Below are positions 61,941-64,000 of a stretch of DNA of 64,000 nucleotides, piece after piece (positions within the stretch are counted from its first letter, which is position 1; every line of letters starts with the position of its first letter). This stretch comes from Clostridium tertium (lineage in GTDB: Bacteria > Bacillota > Clostridia > Clostridiales > Clostridiaceae): assembly GCF_017873245.1 (NCBI RefSeq), contig NZ_JAGGJY010000010.1, forward strand, positions 62,001-126,000, given 5' to 3'. A model generated the notes under the pieces. The model saw only the letters and a program-made list of their open reading frames with translations. It was not told where the DNA came from and made no database searches. The position numbers were made by a program, and so were the translations under genes.

Positions 61941-63668
61941 ATGCTTAAGGAATGTTTAGAGATTTTTGAAAATGAACTTCATGAAAAAGGAGAAAATTTA
62001 ATTTTAGATAGTTATATACCAGCAGACGGAACTTACATAGTAGTTTCTAAGATTAATAATAAGTTTCAAATAAAAGATGAGGCAATTAATATAAAGTACA
62101 ATAAAAAGACAGATGAATTAGAAGGAAGAATGAATACCTTATATGAGGATATCTGTTTTTATGATTATAATAGTAAATTAGTGGATATGAATAAGCCTAT
62201 TGATAAGAAGAAGATTATACAAAGTAATAATTACCTATCATTTTTTATAAAAAAAGACAGTTTAACAAATGGGAAATTAACAGTGGAAAGAATAGATCAA
62301 TATTATGATACTTTAGCTAATCCTTATTTGAAATATACAGATTCAAAAACTAAAGAAATAGAGGAAGAGTTAGGTGAGATAGATCAAGATAATATTGAAG
62401 AAATTAGGAACTGGATTAAAGAAAATATATTTAATTTAAATATTGAAATTAAAGGTAAAGACTATTTAAAGATATTTTTTGAATTTCCAAGAGATTTATA
62501 TGAAAAAGAAGGACGAAGATATTTAATTCCTAATATTTTTAATAGCAATGATTTTAATATTAAAATTAATAATGAGATAGTTGGACTTCCCAACAATAAT
62601 ATGGGATTAAACGCTAAGAAACCTTATCTTGAGAATAAAAGTAGAAAAAATACTATTCCTTATTTACTTAATAGTAAAGAAGTAAAACTACAAAAAAAAT
62701 TTTTTGATTACCTTTTAAATTGTGCATCCGCAGGAAAAGTAAATATTTATTTAAATGATAAAGGAATTAAAGCACTGAAAAATTCTGAATTACCTGATGA
62801 AAGTTTTAATGGCATATTCCTTAGAATTAAAAAAGGTAAAGAAGCAGAAATTCATCTTTTTGATATTATTACAGGATATAATCCTGAAGTTAGGAAAAGT
62901 TTCATCTTAAAGGATATATGTAATATGGAAAATAAAGAGCTGATTAAAGAAAGTTATGGAGTTTTTAGAAGCAAGAAAATTATACAAGAAATTTTAGATA
63001 GTGTATTATTTTCAAAATACCTGAAGAATAATTATTTTACAGAGCCTGGAGAGATATCAATTAATGATGGGGTATTATTAAGTAGTTTATTAATATCAAG
63101 AAATGCAGTTTTTAATTGGTTATACAAGGGGAAAGAGAACGGTGTTTATACAATTTTAAATAAAGTATCACTAAATATAATAAAGGGATCTATTAATAAA
63201 GGATTTTTATCTAAATCAAAACACCAATTTAATTTAATGTGTTCAATTAATGAGTATTTTAATGGAGGTATAAATATGGCAGATAAGCTTAATGAAATAA
63301 GAAGAGATTTAAGAGAAAAGATTAATTTTTCTGAAACAAAATATATTTCATCAGATGAAGAATATTATTTTGCAGTGGGACAATTAATAAACTATTTATT
63401 ATCAAAAAGTAAAGGGAAAAATAAACCACAATCTTTAGTTAATCCTTTTATTAATGCAAAGAATAATTTATTTATAAAAGAAAAGCTTTTAGCATTATAT
63501 AAGAAATATAATTATGATATAGAAATTAAATCTAAAGCAAAGAGGTTTAATAATCTTTATACAATGATATTAGCCTATGAGCCATTGAGTGAAGTAAATC
63601 AAAATATGATAATTGCAGGCTACTTAAATAGCAGTTTAATATATGAGAAAAGCGAGGAGGAAAAATAA
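61941..63668 (+). CDS. cas8b: Cas8b/Csh1-type Cascade large subunit
   Basis: 575 residues, normal length for the TM1802/Csh1 family. Located between cas6 and cas7. No zinc-ribbon Cys cluster noticed. The C-terminal about 130 residues are helical, like small subunit Cas11, and are preceded by an internal ribosome site with an in-frame ATG at 63276. Recognises the PAM and nucleates Cascade on target DNA. Confidence 0.88.
   Translation: MLKECLEIFENELHEKGENLILDSYIPADGTYIVVSKINNKFQIKDEAINIKYNKKTDELEGRMNTLYEDICFYDYNSKLVDMNKPIDKKKIIQSNNYLSFFIKKDSLTNGKLTVERIDQYYDTLANPYLKYTDSKTKEIEEELGEIDQDNIEEIRNWIKENIFNLNIEIKGKDYLKIFFEFPRDLYEKEGRRYLIPNIFNSNDFNIKINNEIVGLPNNNMGLNAKKPYLENKSRKNTIPYLLNSKEVKLQKKFFDYLLNCASAGKVNIYLNDKGIKALKNSELPDESFNGIFLRIKKGKEAEIHLFDIITGYNPEVRKSFILKDICNMENKELIKESYGVFRSKKIIQEILDSVLFSKYLKNNYFTEPGEISINDGVLLSSLLISRNAVFNWLYKGKENGVYTILNKVSLNIIKGSINKGFLSKSKHQFNLMCSINEYFNGGINMADKLNEIRRDLREKINFSETKYISSDEEYYFAVGQLINYLLSKSKGKNKPQSLVNPFINAKNNLFIKEKLLALYKKYNYDIEIKSKAKRFNNLYTMILAYEPLSEVNQNMIIAGYLNSSLIYEKSEEEK
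63276..63668 (+). CDS. cas11b: Candidate internally translated Cas11b small subunit
   Basis: GGAGG at 63264-63268 sits 7 bp before ATG 63276, in frame with cas8b. The product would be 130 residues (MADKLNEIRRDLREKINFSETKY...), the size of Cas11. Internal translation of cas11 within the large-subunit gene is established for several type I-B, I-C and I-D systems. Here it is inferred from the strong Shine-Dalgarno site, which otherwise has no reason to be inside a coding region. Confidence 0.7.
   Translation: MADKLNEIRRDLREKINFSETKYISSDEEYYFAVGQLINYLLSKSKGKNKPQSLVNPFINAKNNLFIKEKLLALYKKYNYDIEIKSKAKRFNNLYTMILAYEPLSEVNQNMIIAGYLNSSLIYEKSEEEK

Positions 63669-64000
<332 letters not shown>

Overview
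The DNA is strongly AT-rich with purine-rich Shine-Dalgarno sites. The gene set (Fe siderophore ABC system, 2-hydroxyacyl-CoA dehydratase-type activase pair, RNase J, YhaM, type I-B CRISPR-Cas) points to a spore-forming Firmicute of the genus Clostridium sensu lato. I cannot name the species from sequence alone. No rRNA or tRNA genes were recognised.

Positions 1 to about 22,640 are the right-hand part of an integrated element. It opens inside a siphophage tail module (tape measure, distal tail protein, tail-associated protein, receptor-binding protein with a NodB deacetylase domain). A three-gene cargo cassette follows (GHKL ATPase, STAS-like protein, membrane protein), then the lysis cassette (XhlA-like, holin, amidase). 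Beyond lysis comes a second, plasmid-like block: P63C protein, Cro-like repressor facing a large palindromic operator, tyrosine recombinase, an SOS-box promoter driving a LexA DNA-binding-domain-only protein, a ParM/ParR-type segregation pair, two small membrane proteins and a VirB4/HerA-like ATPase. The mixture suggests a phage-plasmid or two fused elements. The right junction lies at about 22,626-22,650, inside the 5' end of a host FAD/NAD-binding oxidoreductase gene, which has lost its start codon.

Positions 22,650-59,150 are chromosome: the interrupted oxidoreductase pair, a Fur-box-controlled iron-siderophore locus (esterase, AraC regulator, binding protein, two permeases, ATPase), a run of small hypothetical genes (one behind a four-repeat Pho-box-like array), a PadR regulator facing a Cys/Gly-rich peptide, YhaM, a DUF1846 protein, RNase J, a HAD phosphatase, threonine dehydratase, an SDR, a soluble PAS histidine kinase with a Spo0A-box-like site upstream, an activase/double-cubane-type pair, YbaK, DUF1002 and DUF2207 proteins, a TIM-barrel-like protein and a dihydropyrimidinase. 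A decaying stretch follows (frameshifted peptide deformylase, HAD remnant, broken histidine phosphatase).

Positions 59,150-64,000 hold a type I-B CRISPR-Cas locus: leader with its own promoter, 20 repeat units ending in degenerate copies, a degenerate repeat-like sequence, a cas promoter whose -10 box sits in the loop of a perfect 14-bp inverted repeat, then cas6, cas8b (with an internal in-frame start that looks like cas11b) and the start of cas7, cut by the window end.
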